Source: Rachicladosporium sp. CCFEE 5018 (taxonomy: Eukaryota > Ascomycota > Dothideomycetes > Cladosporiales > Cladosporiaceae). From it: a stretch of 64,000 bases of DNA. The notes below the pieces were generated by a model that worked only from the letters and a program-made list of their open reading frames with translations, had not been told where the DNA came from and made no database searches. Positions 31,781-42,405 of the stretch are shown here, piece by piece (the first letter of the stretch is position 1; each line of letters starts with the position of its first letter). The stretch lies in the NCBI GenBank assembly GCA_002077045.2, contig KZ111157.1:542383-606382 (forward strand), in the 5' to 3' direction. Made by a program: the position numbers and the translations under genes.

Positions 31781-32983
31781 TCACACTCTCCCCTTCTTGA
31801 CCGGCATGAAGATGTCCACCTGCCTCTTACGCTTCGGCTGTATCCCAGCCCTAGGTGACAAAACTGCCGGGCTCAAGCTTCTCCCACCGGTGCCCTGGCT
31901 CATCCCGGGACTACTCGCAGTTGTAGGAGGCGATGGCGGGAGCTGTTGACGATCTAATTGGTACTGAGTGCCGGGACTGTCGGCTGCTGTGCTAGCCGGT
32001 GAAGGCAGGGCCACCGGGTAGCGGGGGATTGGCCGACTTAGAGCTTTCGCAGTTAGTATATCACGCTTCGATGGCGTTGAGTCGACGGTCGGTATTGCCC
32101 GGGTCACGGCATGGGTGCTCGTATGTGTCGTTGTGGGTACTCGTGCACTCGAGGCTTCAGCCATAGTCTTCCTGCCCGGCTGCGTTAAGTTCCTCAGCCT
32201 CTGCTCCCTCTCGCGCATCTGCTGCAGTCTCGCAGCGTCCAGTGCCGTATCAGTAGCCGACTTCTTCCCCTTCGGCGCGAACACCTGCCGGATCTCGGTC
32301 TTCGGTTCTGCAATCCTCTTGATAGCCTCGGCAGCGCGCTTCGCAGCCGCCGTGACCTCATTGTTATAGTCCGGCAGCATGCTCTTTGGCGCGACTAGAA
32401 TCTGCGTCTTCCCACTTGGAATGCCGGTCTTCGCAAAAATCTGCATGTGAGGTTTCTGCTGCTGGGCTCGGGCTACCACCGATCGTTTGATCGCTTGCAG
32501 TGGTCGAGCCGAACTCGAGACTCCTGTAGCATGCTGATTGCCTCTTGTGTTCAGTACACCATCGACGAACATAGCCTGCTTCGCTGGCCTTGCAATGACC
32601 TTGTTGACGAACATCGTCGATCCCTTCTCCTCCTTCAGTCCCAGTAACGTCTTCTGCAATGTGTCTTCAGCACTCTTCTTCTTCGCCTCCTCTTCTTTCC
32701 TCAGCTTCCGGTAGACCTTGTGCCATGATCTCGGGTTCTTTGGGAACAGCATCTTCTTTTTGCCGTCCGGGATGTCCCGGATGATGAACGCTTGCCATAG
32801 TGGAGCAGACTTATCGGCGATGTGCGGGCTATTGGTCTCAATCTTCAAGAGGTGGTCCGGGTTGTCTATGCGCCTCAGTATGGGCTCGAGGAGCTCGTAG
32901 GGAGTGTCGCCGACGTCTTCGATGCGGGGTAGCGTGCGGATCGCGGCGCGCTGGGCCATAAGGGCGAGAGATGAGACAGGCAT
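31781..32983 (-). CDS. ELOA: Elongin A
   Basis: A 400-aa protein in one exon with ATG 32983. Elongin A raises RNA polymerase II elongation and, with Elongin C and a cullin, serves as substrate receptor of a ubiquitin ligase acting on stalled polymerase. The conserved N-terminal region has the BC-box/F-box-like VGDTPYELLEPILRRIDNPD at about 23-42, then LLKIETNSPHI and LWQAFIIRDIP. The C-terminal half is disordered, rich in Ser, Pro and Arg, and ends in a basic motif. The lack of the animal TFIIS-like N-terminal domain is normal for fungi. It is divergent from THO7. Confidence 0.9.
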   Translation of the reverse strand: MPVSSLALMAQRAAIRTLPRIEDVGDTPYELLEPILRRIDNPDHLLKIETNSPHIADKSAPLWQAFIIRDIPDGKKKMLFPKNPRSWHKVYRKLRKEEEAKKKSAEDTLQKTLLGLKEEKGSTMFVNKVIARPAKQAMFVDGVLNTRGNQHATGVSSSARPLQAIKRSVVARAQQQKPHMQIFAKTGIPSGKTQILVAPKSMLPDYNNEVTAAAKRAAEAIKRIAEPKTEIRQVFAPKGKKSATDTALDAARLQQMREREQRLRNLTQPGRKTMAEASSARVPTTTHTSTHAVTRAIPTVDSTPSKRDILTAKALSRPIPRYPVALPSPASTAADSPGTQYQLDRQQLPPSPPTTASSPGMSQGTGGRSLSPAVLSPRAGIQPKRKRQVDIFMPVKKGRV

Positions 32984-33402
32984 GGCGGTAGTCTCAAGGT
33001 GAGGTCTGCTTGCGCGTGATATGTGTGATCTGGGGATTATGCACAAGTGCAGTCAAGGTTGGACGTGAACAAAGAAGTGTGTGTGGTCAGGTCGGGTCCG
33101 AGAACTGAAGTGGTATGTGGAGGGGACAATAAGAGAGGAACATGGTTTGTTGTAGACGCGTCAGGTACGTGTGGAACTTTGTACGGGATCGTGAGGACGC
33201 TACAAGAGAAGGCAGTGAGGTCCAGGATGACCCAATGCATTCGAGCTGACCAAGTGCTAAGCTTTGAGGCGCTCGGGCCGTGTCGATCATCCGGCAACCG
33301 ATCTGAAGTGACGCCGGAAGTGAGTGCAATTGCACTGCATGTATCTAGCCTACTGGGAGCATCGCCGAGGTGCAAGTTCTCCACTAAGCACATCCACGCA
33401 GC
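32984..33402. other. Divergent promoter, Elongin A / THO7
   Basis: A 419-bp region between two divergent starts. It contains one ACGCGT (33156-33161), a MluI-type box, but it is single and I give it little weight. No coding frame. Confidence 0.5.
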
Positions 33403-34473
33403 ATGGCCTCCTTGAACTATGGCTTCCTGCCACCAGCTGAAGAGGACGCACTGCACGCCAGTCGCCTGCTAGCAATCGAAGAGCGACCTTTCCAACGCGT
33501 AACCCGCAGACTCCTAGATCGCGACTCACTCCTCCGCACAGTGCCGGCCCAGCTTCCGTCCCCTCCACCAGAAGGCGGAGACCAGGATGAGATAGCCATT
33601 GATCAAGATCTCAGCGATAAAGATGCACAGAAGAGGCAGACATTCCTCCAGGAAGTTCTGCTGGACTTCGCCAACCTGGAGAGCAGCATCACGCGCATCC
33701 AACTCGTTCACGACTCGAACATCCGTGAACGCGAGCGCTATGCAGAGGCAAAGCAGAAGATAGAGATAGATTCACGAAAAGTGCGGGAGAGCACGCTTGA
33801 GCTCCGCACCTCCTTGATAGAAGCTCAGAAGGTACTCCAATTGCGCAAAGGCTACGACGAGCTTGCGCTCAAGGTGCTAGCAGACAAGAAGCTCAAGTCA
33901 CGCGAAGAGGCAAGCAATGACATCGCTGCACTGGAGAAGGAGATCGAGGAGCTGGAGGCGGAGAGCAAGGAGGTAGATGGATTGTGGATTGGCAGGAAGG
34001 AGCAGTTTGAGAAGATCGTGCATGAGGGTGAGGTGATGCGAAGAATCATCAAGGGTATCAAGGAGCCTGAAGAAGTGGATGCTGAGGAGGGTGATGAGGA
34101 TGAGGCTATGGACGGTGTCGATGGACCGGAGGACCGCAGTAGACTGGGATCGCCTGCTGTTGGAGGAACGACACCGCGGCCCAGATCTGGCGGTGCGACA
34201 CCTTTAGCGGGCGACGAGGATATCGCGCAAGGTGACGCGACGCCACTGCGCGTGGCTGATGATGACTCGAGTCTGCCCAGCGATCGGCCACACAATAAGT
34301 TCCTCGATGTGGTGGGCGGCACGCGAAGTTCGTCCCGCGCTGCGAGTCCATCCAGAGTGGCGGACGTCGAGATGGAGGAGAGCAGTACTACAGAGCAGGA
34401 GGCTCCGCAGCTGAGTTTTGCAGCAGAGGCAGAGGCAGGGATCCCAGCAGATCAGGAGATGGACGAGTCCTGA
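33403..34473 (+). CDS. THO7: THO complex subunit 7
   Basis: A 356-aa protein in one exon. The THO complex couples transcription with mRNP assembly and export. The N-terminal signature LLAIEERPFQRVTRRLL at about 20-36 is typical of the THOC7/Tho7 family. A coiled-coil region follows at about 75-215, with heptads such as IAALEKEIEELEAESKEVDGLW. The remainder is acidic and disordered, rich in Glu, Asp, Ser and Gly, and carries several TP and SP sites. The stop is 13 bases from the 3' end of the convergent tubulin-chaperone gene, so the two transcripts should overlap. Confidence 0.9.
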   Translation: MASLNYGFLPPAEEDALHASRLLAIEERPFQRVTRRLLDRDSLLRTVPAQLPSPPPEGGDQDEIAIDQDLSDKDAQKRQTFLQEVLLDFANLESSITRIQLVHDSNIRERERYAEAKQKIEIDSRKVRESTLELRTSLIEAQKVLQLRKGYDELALKVLADKKLKSREEASNDIAALEKEIEELEAESKEVDGLWIGRKEQFEKIVHEGEVMRRIIKGIKEPEEVDAEEGDEDEAMDGVDGPEDRSRLGSPAVGGTTPRPRSGGATPLAGDEDIAQGDATPLRVADDDSSLPSDRPHNKFLDVVGGTRSSSRAASPSRVADVEMEESSTTEQEAPQLSFAAEAEAGIPADQEMDES

Positions 34474-34486
34474 CGTGGTAGCGCTT

Positions 34487-34954
34487 TCATGCTGCTTCGT
34501 TGAGTATGGTCGATGCGCCGGCCAACGCCTCTTTGGCCTTGGTCACTTCTTCAGGAGTCGCATCACTGCTGGAGTCCTGACGGACAGTATCAGTAGCCAT
34601 CTAGACCCGTACATGCGATGTGCGACCAACCAGTTGTGTCTGCAGCCTACTTTGCCCGTCCTCGATCTTTATCTTCAGCTGAGGGAACATTGCCTTCGTC
34701 TCCTCCAGTGCACGTTTCTGAACGCTGATGTTAGCCTCGATATCGATAGGCTCCATGCGGCATGTCAGCGACAGACTCACCTCCTGCTTCAACACGAACT
34801 CAGCATTGTCTTCTTCATGCTCACCAATGTCCCCAGATTCGAGCTTAGCAATCCGAGCCTGCTGCTGGGAAGACTCTTTGTGGTAGCTGCCGACTTCCTT
34901 GACCAGTCTGTTCAATGAGGATGTCGCGATGCTGATCTGGGATGGAGCAGGCAT
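34487..34954 (-). CDS. TBCA: Tubulin-specific chaperone A, three exons
   Basis: Beta-tubulin binding cofactor (yeast Rbl2). Exons on the minus strand are 34781-34954, 34631-34717 and 34487-34576, giving 116 aa, near the usual size. The protein reads as a three-helix bundle: SQISIATSSLNRLVKEVGSY, KESSQQQARIAKLE, EFVLKQE|KRALEETKAMFPQL and a C-terminal helix with PEEVTKAKEALAGA. Intron 2 is 54 nt with a TACTGAT branch site. Intron 1 is 63 nt, a multiple of three without a stop, so its retention would insert 21 residues in frame. The chosen acceptor restores the conserved KRALEETK. Confidence 0.9.
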
Positions 34955-35074
34955 GATGCTCTTGTAGGGGCGTGAATGTAGAGCGTGAGATAGTCGCGTA
35001 TGGTCGCTAATATTCTGGTAGACTGAGGTTCATCCATAGTGGGGGCGTTAAGCGAAGTGCCTGCATTAGCGCGA

Positions 35075-35104
35075 ACGCGAGAAACGAGAGAGCGCGTCGC
35101 GCGT
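35075..35104. promoter_or_regulatory. CGCG cluster upstream of MCM4 (MCB-like)
   Basis: ACGCGA at 35075-35080 and two CGCGT motifs at 35093-35097 and 35100-35104 lie 78-107 bp upstream of the MCM4 ATG. CGCG is the core bound by MBF-type factors (Mbp1/Swi6, S. pombe Res/Cdc10) that drive G1/S genes. None is a perfect ACGCGT, so the assignment is tentative. Confidence 0.4.
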
Positions 35105-35181
35105 CTGCCAACCCCTCTGACCAGTCTGGAAGTACCATACCGCCAAAGAAAGCGTCACAGAGTACATCGCACAACGACAAC

Positions 35182-38100
35182 ATGTCCTCACCAGCGCAAC
35201 GCCGCTCGAACCGGAATTCTGTTAACGGCACACCGCGCCGCCCCTCCCAGCGCTCCTCCCAAGCCCCTGCATCCAGTCCAGCATTACCGGCAAACACGAA
35301 CGGTAACGGCGAGCCACGATCGGACGCTGCATCACCAAACGCAACGCCTCGAAGACAGGCGCAGAGCTCGCAGAATCTCTCACAGAGTCAGGCACCGCCT
35401 ACCAGCTCACCGCTGTTCTTTGGCTCTAGTCCGCAAGGAGGTGAAAGTCAAAGTCAGAGCCAGAGCCGGCTAGGTGTACCGCAAGGCAATGGCGCAACGA
35501 ATGTGAGCTCGCCGTTGAGGAGGCAGGTTGCGAATGGGAGCAGTCAGGGTGGAAGGACCCCGAGGGCGAACGGTAACTATGGAGGTTTGTAGCGACCCAC
35601 GATAGCGAAGTGAGCATGTCTGACACTTCACAGACTCATCCCCTATCCACTACGTATCAAGCTCAGATCCAGCTGGTCCGACTACGAATGGCCACCGCGC
35701 GCCGCACACAAGCTCCAGTGGACTCTTCGTGAGGTCTAGCGCTGGCAACGCCCCTCAGTCTGCAAGAGAACGAAGACACGATCTCGACTCAGCACTACTT
35801 GAGAACGGCACTGGACCCAGGCGAAGACTGCTGGTCGATGCAAACGGTATGCCAGTCCCTGCAGACTCGGACGCTGCCACTTTCTCCAACTTGAACCCCA
35901 ATACTTCGGATGCCAACGCGCTCGGCGGAGACTCAATGAATGTTATCTGGGGGACAAATGTGTCCCTGGTAGATTCATTCAATGCTTTCAAGGACTTTCT
36001 CTTCAACTTCGAGAGGAAGTACCGCTTGAGTGCTGAAGGCGAGGTCGCGGACGGCGAGACACTGGATGCTGGACATCCTGCTCGCGAGAAAGAATACGTG
36101 AAGATGATGGAGACCATGCTGGATCTGGGAGTGCGGTTCATGTACCTCGACTGCAAAAACCTGAAAGCATATCCACCCACGAGAAAGCTGTGGCATCAAC
36201 TGCAGTCATTCCCAAGCGAGATTATCCCGCTTATGGACAGCGCGATCAAAGATTGCATTATCGATCTAGCCGAGAAGCGGATGGAGCAGATGCGTGCTAC
36301 GCAGTCTCAGCAAAGGGTGAATGCTGCCAACGGCACACGAGACAGCTCGGCACCTCCCATGCCTAGCTCAGATATCGACAACGACATGGGCGGACGGACG
36401 CCTCGTGCTGAGGCCAATGTGCAAGAAGAGATTCCCGATCTTGTTGCGGAGATTGAGGCCAGAATCTTCCGCGTCCGACCACTCGGGCTTGACAAGACTA
36501 TCAATCTTCGCGATCTCAACCCCGGCGACATGGACAAGATGATATCGATCAAAGGACTAGTCATCCGCACGACGCCAGTCATCCCAGACATGAAGGACGC
36601 CTTCTTCCGTTGCTCAGTCTGCCATCACAGCGTCAAGGTCGAGATCGATCGCGGCAAGATAGCAGAGCCCACAAGGTGTCCTCGGGAAGTCTGCTCGCAG
36701 TCAAATAGCATGCAGATTGTGCACAATCGGTCTGGCTTCGCAGATAAGCAGGTCATCAAGCTGCAGGAGACACCCGACTCCGTGCCAGATGGTCAGACGC
36801 CCCACTCTGTCTCTATCTGTGCTTACGACGAGCTAGTAGACATGTGCAAAGCTGGTGACAGGGTAGAAGTCACCGGTATTTTCAAGTGCAATCAAGTGCG
36901 GATCAACCCTCGGCAGCGATCGGTCAAGAATGTCTTCAAGACATATGTCGACTGTCTTCACATCCAGAAGGTTGACAAACGACGTATGGGAATCGATCCG
37001 ACCACGATCGAGGAAGAGCTGTCAGAGCAAGTCAGCGGTAGCATCGAGGAGACTCGCAAGGTCAGCGAAGAGGAGGAGGCAAGGATCCAGGGAGTGGCAT
37101 CACGACACGATGTCTACGAGCTGCTTTCCCGATCACTGGCGCCTTCGATTTACGAGATGGACGACGTCAAAAAGGGCATCCTCCTGCAACTCTTCGGTGG
37201 CACGAACAAGAGCTTCGAGAAAGGCGGCTCTCCGAAGTACCGTGGCGATATCAACGTCTTACTCTGTGGTGACCCTTCTACTTCAAAGTCGAAGATGCTG
37301 GAGTACATTCACAAGATCGCGCCGCGAGGCGTGTACACGTCTGGCAAAGGATCCTCTGCGGTTGGTCTCACGGCCTACATCACGCGAGATCCCGAGACAC
37401 GCAGTCTGGTGCTGGAGTCTGGCGCACTCGTGCTCAGTGATGGAGGTGTGTGCTGCATCGACGAGTTCGACAAGATGTCAGACTCCACGCGATCTGTACT
37501 GCACGAAGTGATGGAGCAGCAGACTGTGTCCATCGCTAAAGCTGGCATCATCACCACGCTGAACGCTCGCACGTCTATCCTGGCGTCTGCCAATCCAATC
37601 GGCAGCAAGTATAACCCCAACCTGCCTGTACCCCAAAATATCGACCTTCCGCCTACTCTGCTCAGCAGATTCGATCTGGTCTACCTAGTCCTCGACCGCA
37701 TCGACGAGACGGCCGACCGCAAGCTTGCTCGCCACTTGGTCGGCATGTATCTCGAAGACACGCCCGATCACGCCACACGAGACGAAGTCCTGGTAAGTCC
37801 CAAGATCCTGTATCCTGTATTCTTTGCCAGCAGAGCACTAACATGCTTTCCCAGCCCGTCGAATTCCTCACATCCTACATCTCCTACGCCCGCGCCAACA
37901 TCCACCCGACCATCACACCTGCCGCAGGCGAAGCCCTAGTGAAAGCCTACGTAGCCATGCGCAAGCTGGGCGAAGACATTCGGGCTGCTGAACGTCGCAT
38001 TACCGCTACAACTCGCCAACTCGAATCCATGATCCGGCTGGCCGAAGCACACGCTAAGATGCGCCTGTCCGAAACCGTGACCGAAGCCGACGTAGCTGAA

Positions 38101-38442
38101 GCTGTGCGCTTGATCCAGTCAGCGCTCAAGCAAGCCGCCACAGACGCAAGGACAGGCTTGATCGATATGGGTCTGCTGACCCAGGGGACCAGTGCTAGTG
38201 AGCGCAGACGGAAAGAGGATCTCAAGAACGGCGTTCTGGAGGTGCTGGACGATATGCTTCGGGCTGGAGGCAGCACAGTAAGGTATGGCGATGTTGTCAG
38301 GACGCTAAGCGAGCAGAGCAGTGTGCCTGTTGAGGGGGCGGAGTTTGCGGAGGCTGTGAGGGCGTTGGAGCAGGAGGGGAAGGTGCAGATGCTTGGTGAG
38401 GGGGCGAGGAGGAGCATTAGGAGGGTTACGGGGGGGATGTAA
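35182..38442 (+). CDS. MCM4: MCM4, subunit of the MCM2-7 replicative helicase
   Basis: Exons are 35182-35584, 35634-37792 and 37855-38442 (introns 49 and 62 nt), giving 1049 aa. The first 180 or so residues are Ser/Gln/Pro-rich and disordered, as in the Mcm4 tail that is phosphorylated by DDK and CDK. WGTNVSLVDSFNAFKDF is Mcm4-specific. A C4 zinc finger begins at C461/C464 (RCSVCHHS, then TRCPREVC). The AAA+ motor has Walker A GDPSTSKSK at about 680, Walker B IDEFDKM at about 743 and the arginine finger SRFD at 812-815. The C-terminus ends in a winged-helix region (LRAGGSTVRYGDVVRTL). Family assignment is secure. Confidence 0.97.
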
Positions 38443-38796
38443 TGGGTGGGATGTTTGATGAGTGTATGCATGGGCGCGGAATTGATTGATGCGCGCATGA
38501 ATATGGGGTTGATGCTGTTGTAGACGCGTGGACGTGTGATATGCAGCGCTTAATGCAATTCCATGTCGTTTCGCTCCAACGTCCGCCTTTCACTGCGTCT
38601 TCGTATGGGTCTCGTCGTATTAATTCTCATAACGCCACAAACGCCTTCCCATGCACGCATCATTCGTCTTTCGCCGGCAGCAAGTCACTGGTGTGTATCA
38701 CTTTGTTCCCGCAGTGCTGCAAGTCTGCTCGCCGCTGCTGCGCAACCAGTCATCTCCGTCGTCTTCCCACCTCCAACATCATCCCTCGACCTGAAC
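38443..38796. other. Intergenic, between convergent MCM4 and NEDD8
   Basis: Shared 3' flank. I see no other feature in it. Confidence 0.5.
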
Positions 38797-39295
38797 TTAC
38801 GCCCGGCCTCCTCTCAGCGCAAGCACCAAATGCAGCGTCGCGCCTCCCTCGAGCTGGTACTCCGCTGCTGTCTTGTCGTCCGCCCTGTCATGTCCACGTC
38901 AGTGCTGTATCTACACAGCCCACCCTCAGCACATCCCTGCCGCTACATCGTGCCCACAGATTTGTCTGAGCCAAGGCTGGGATATACGCACATCTGCTTC
39001 CCGCCATAGATCAATCGTTGCTGCGCCGGCGGTATACCTTCTTTCTCTTCCACGCGCTCCTTGATCTTCGAAACCTGGTGTCGTTTGTCAATGAGTCGAA
39101 CGGAATGGTATGCGGTTGCTGGGTGGTGGGAGGAAGCGGTGAGGTGAGCCATGGGGATGGAGGTGTACCTTGTAGTCGGCCTCGATGTCTAGCTCGATCT
39201 CCTTGCCGGTGAGGGTACGAACTCTGCGATCGGATGGGTCAGTGACTGTGGTGATGAGCATGGTAGGGATGTGGGAGGGTGTACTTGATCTGCAT
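38797..39295 (-). CDS. RUB1: NEDD8/Rub1 ubiquitin-like modifier precursor, four exons
   Basis: Exons on the minus strand are 39285-39295, 39169-39223, 38992-39074 and 38797-38884, giving 78 aa; introns are 61, 94 and 107 nt. It begins MQIKVRTLTGKEIELDIE and contains KIKERVEEKEGIPPAQQRL. Hallmarks are the L8-I44-V70 patch, Ala72 (Arg in ubiquitin, the residue that lets the NEDD8 activating enzyme choose it) and the terminal Gly75-Gly76. Two extra residues, Arg-Ala, follow and must be removed before conjugation. NEDD8 activates cullin-RING ligases. The 11-nt first exon makes this gene easy to miss. It is convergent with MCM4. Confidence 0.95.
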
Positions 39296-39899
39296 GATGT
39301 ATGATCAATGGAGATGGTCAGTGGATTTGTGGAAGAAGCGATCGAGTGCTGATGCTGCGTTCTCAAACTCGCGGGGGAATATGTAATGCTGAGAGGCGCG
39401 AATAATCGAGAGATGGGGTGACAACTGTTAGGTACGCTTTGAGAGTGAGGTTCACTGCTGGCTGATATGCCAAGACTTCACTGATCACTTTGATGACAAG
39501 ACCTGTAGTCCTGTACACGTACGGTACGTGAACAGGACTGTAGACTAATGCGCACGGACACTAGAACATAAGGTACGGGTTGCTTGATCGACATACGACT
39601 CGTGATGTGCGATATGCCTTTACATCTATATGAAGGAACCAAGATTTCGATCCGACTTTCCTCGAATGCGTAAGAGCATCTGCGCGACAGTCGACCACTT
39701 CGCGGTAGTCACGACGACGCAAGGCCTGGAGGCGAGAGCGCAGCGCGAGCTGTGGCCCTACGGTTTCACCAAGATCTAGCCTCTCATGAGCATCGCATCG
39801 CTGCGATCTGCTCTTGTGGCTAGATCGATAGCTGCGCTGTCATGGCTTCAGCTTTTCGGAGGAAAAAGGGCGTTCTCGTCCTCGGGTCCGATCCTAGCT
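39296..39899. other. Intergenic, NEDD8 promoter with a long dyad
   Basis: Promoter of NEDD8 and 3' flank of the purple acid phosphatase, both minus strand. It contains the inverted repeat at 39503-39543. No gene or RNA seen. Confidence 0.5.
39503..39543. promoter_or_regulatory. 41-bp dyad with perfect CACGTAC-G-GTACGTG centre
   Basis: Two 20-bp arms around a single central base match at 17 of 20 positions; the inner seven on each side are perfect. It lies 208-248 bp upstream of the NEDD8 ATG. It could bind a dimeric factor or extrude as a hairpin, or be the trace of a tiny inverted-repeat element. The symmetry is seen; function is not. Confidence 0.5.
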
Positions 39900-41460
39900 T
39901 TAAGCTCCTCCCTTTCCAGGCTTGCCATGATGCCCTACCTCATGCTTCTTAAACAACGTAGCAGAATCCAACACACTCCCATTCTTACTCGCGACAAAGT
40001 CCTGCGTAAGATGAGTCGCGTTATGGAACGTCAACCTAGACCAGCCATAAGCTTCATCCTGCGCATACCGGGAGTAGTACGCGAATGGGCGGTCCAGAGT
40101 ATCAAGCCCGTCGTAATGCCCCGCGGCTCCGTTGGTGATATACCAAGGAAACGTGGGGTTATTGAGCTCGTTTGGATCGACAGTGCCGTTGTAGATGGGC
40201 GCGTTTCGTTGATAGGCGTGTACGTGTCCGCTGAGAACTAGATCGACACCATACTTCAGGAGGATGGGTTCGAAGACGTCTTGACAGCCTAGACATTGAT
40301 CAGAGCCACCTAGGGAGATGTACCAGGGTCGGTGACCTGCTACGATGACCCACGGCGTCTTGGCGCGATCGACGGATGCCAGGTCTGCGGCGAGCCAGTT
40401 CGTTTGCTGGTCCTTCAGCGTTGCGAACGGACCAGAGTCCTCATTCGCGCTACCTCCCGGCTCATCAGGCGCGATGATGCCATGACCAAGATCTGTCTCA
40501 GTGTCGATCTGCACGTAGTGTACCATGCCATGATCGTAGCTGTACCAGAAATTTTCCAATCCGCCGGATTGGCGAGAAGGCATCCTGAAGTGGTTGCGAT
40601 AGCCTGTGAAGTTGGTTTGGCCAGGCATACAGATACTGACTGTGTAGCTGATGTTATGGGCCTTGTCTTTGGTCCCACCATTATCGCAGTTCGCTTCGTG
40701 GTTCCCGGGTCCGACCATGTAGGGCTTATTGCTCGTGATAGGTGCCATCTCGTCGTAGAAGTCATTCAGGATACGCTCGTACACTTTGGCACCGTCTCCA
40801 AGTGTGGTGTTCGGGAGAAAGCCCTGGATCTCCTCCTTGAGCCAGTAATCCGCGTACGCGATATCGCCAGCGTGCATGAGGAAGTCATAGGTGGGCTGGA
40901 ATTGCTGCAGGCTCTGTATCGTGTTGATCTCTCCTGGGGCCAATGGACTGGCAGCTCCTTTACCGACGAATGTTGTGAGACCATCACGACCCATGGTGCC
41001 CAGATCGACAACCACCGCCGCGACATATGGGGTGTGATCGCCAGCTTTGCGAGCGGTCGTGAAGTTGTACGGCGTCGTCGCATTACTACCGGGTATGTTG
41101 TAGTAGTACAGAGTATTCGGGCGAAGATTCGAGAGCTCCACATGGTTATTGTATGTTGTAGAGGTTTGGTAGGTCACCGAGACATCGCTCTTGGCCGTCT
41201 CGCAGAGGTTGTGGGCTTCTCTGTCTGGACGTCAGCACTGGCATTCTAAGTCACAGACGACAGTTAGGCGCTACTCACGACCCGTAGTGAACAGTCGGAT
41301 GCTGTACGTGCTCGTAAGTGTTCCAGCTGACAGTCATACCATGGCTGCCAGCGTACGCCAGACGGACTTGCATCGGTACGCTTCCATTGGCAGCAGCGGC
41401 CACACTGCGTACTCCGAGGAGTACCAGCGTCGCCAATGACTGGAGTCCTATGAACACCAT
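39900..41460 (-). CDS. Secreted purple acid phosphatase
   Basis: Exons on the minus strand are 41279-41460 and 39900-41220 with a 58-nt intron, giving 500 aa. The start MVFIGLQSLATLVLLGVRSVAAA is a signal peptide. A fibronectin-III-like N-terminal domain (VRLAYAGSHGMTVSW, LSNLRPNTLYYYNI) precedes the metallophosphoesterase domain. The Fe/metal ligand motifs are in order: VDLGTMG, GDIAYADYW, GPGNHEANC, VAGHRPWY and SGHVHAYQRNAP. About eight N-glycosylation sequons support secretion. Such enzymes release phosphate outside the cell or at the wall and are usually induced when phosphate is scarce; I see no clear Pho4-type site to prove that here. Confidence 0.94.
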
Positions 41461-42405
41461 GATAAGAGAAATACGGATACGTGAAAAGACACTGCGCAAC
41501 CAGAGGATCAAGGAGACGATTCTGACCTACTAGTCCAAGTCGCATGAGGATACCGATTGATATACATCTCTGAGTGCCGTTGTTACCTTACTTTTGCGCA
41601 GATGCAGGTACAGTAGTCACAGTCGGCCGCAGGACACTTCTTCAGATCGATGCCCACGTGCTCGTGGCGTGACAGTGTATGGACGTGACAGCACGAGACT
41701 TACGAAGCCATTGAAGCTTCGCTGACATCCTCTTGGCGCTCCATTGGCTGCGCTTCATGCTAATGCAGGGGTCGTGGCGATCGCGTGGCTCTACTGTGCC
41801 CGTACTTCCGGTCGGCCCTGCTGGTGCATTTGAACAAATACACGCTGCTACCGGCGTGTGTGGCATGCTGCCAGATTCTGTGAAGACCGAAGGCTCACAG
41901 TGATCCGGGCAGTATTCGATGGACGGCATTGGGAAGTGAAGATGTGGTACAGGTATGGTTTGCAACGGGAGCTGAAAAGCCGACAGCACTATATGTACGG
42001 TAAGACATGCGGGATTCGCCTCGCATGCCTTGGCAAAGGCTTATGACGAATGCTACATGTACAGACTACATGTATTATTGTACGGTAGACAGTATCTGCT
42101 GACTCTTGATACATCGCGGAGCGAAACAGCGGAAACCACTCTGCAAGCCCACGAGACTAGCTAACTGTACATTAGGAGCAACCCCGACTCAATCATATAC
42201 TCGTGCCCGACTCTCTGCCGCTTATGTCCTCGAAATATCGTTCACACAGCCTCCACCTCATGCCGAGAATTTTAGGACGAGCACAGATCTCTGTTGGATG
42301 GCAAAGTACGGTAGCCCATCGGCATGTGTTCCGGAGGTGATTCGGCTGCCGCGATGTACAAGCAAGCGGCCATCGACGAGACCACACAGCCTTCCACTTC
42401 GCTCA
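41461..42405. other. Intergenic, 0.95 kb
   Basis: Promoter of the phosphatase and 3' flank of RPA1, both minus strand. Several ACATGTA words occur near 42050-42075. No credible gene was seen. Confidence 0.45.
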
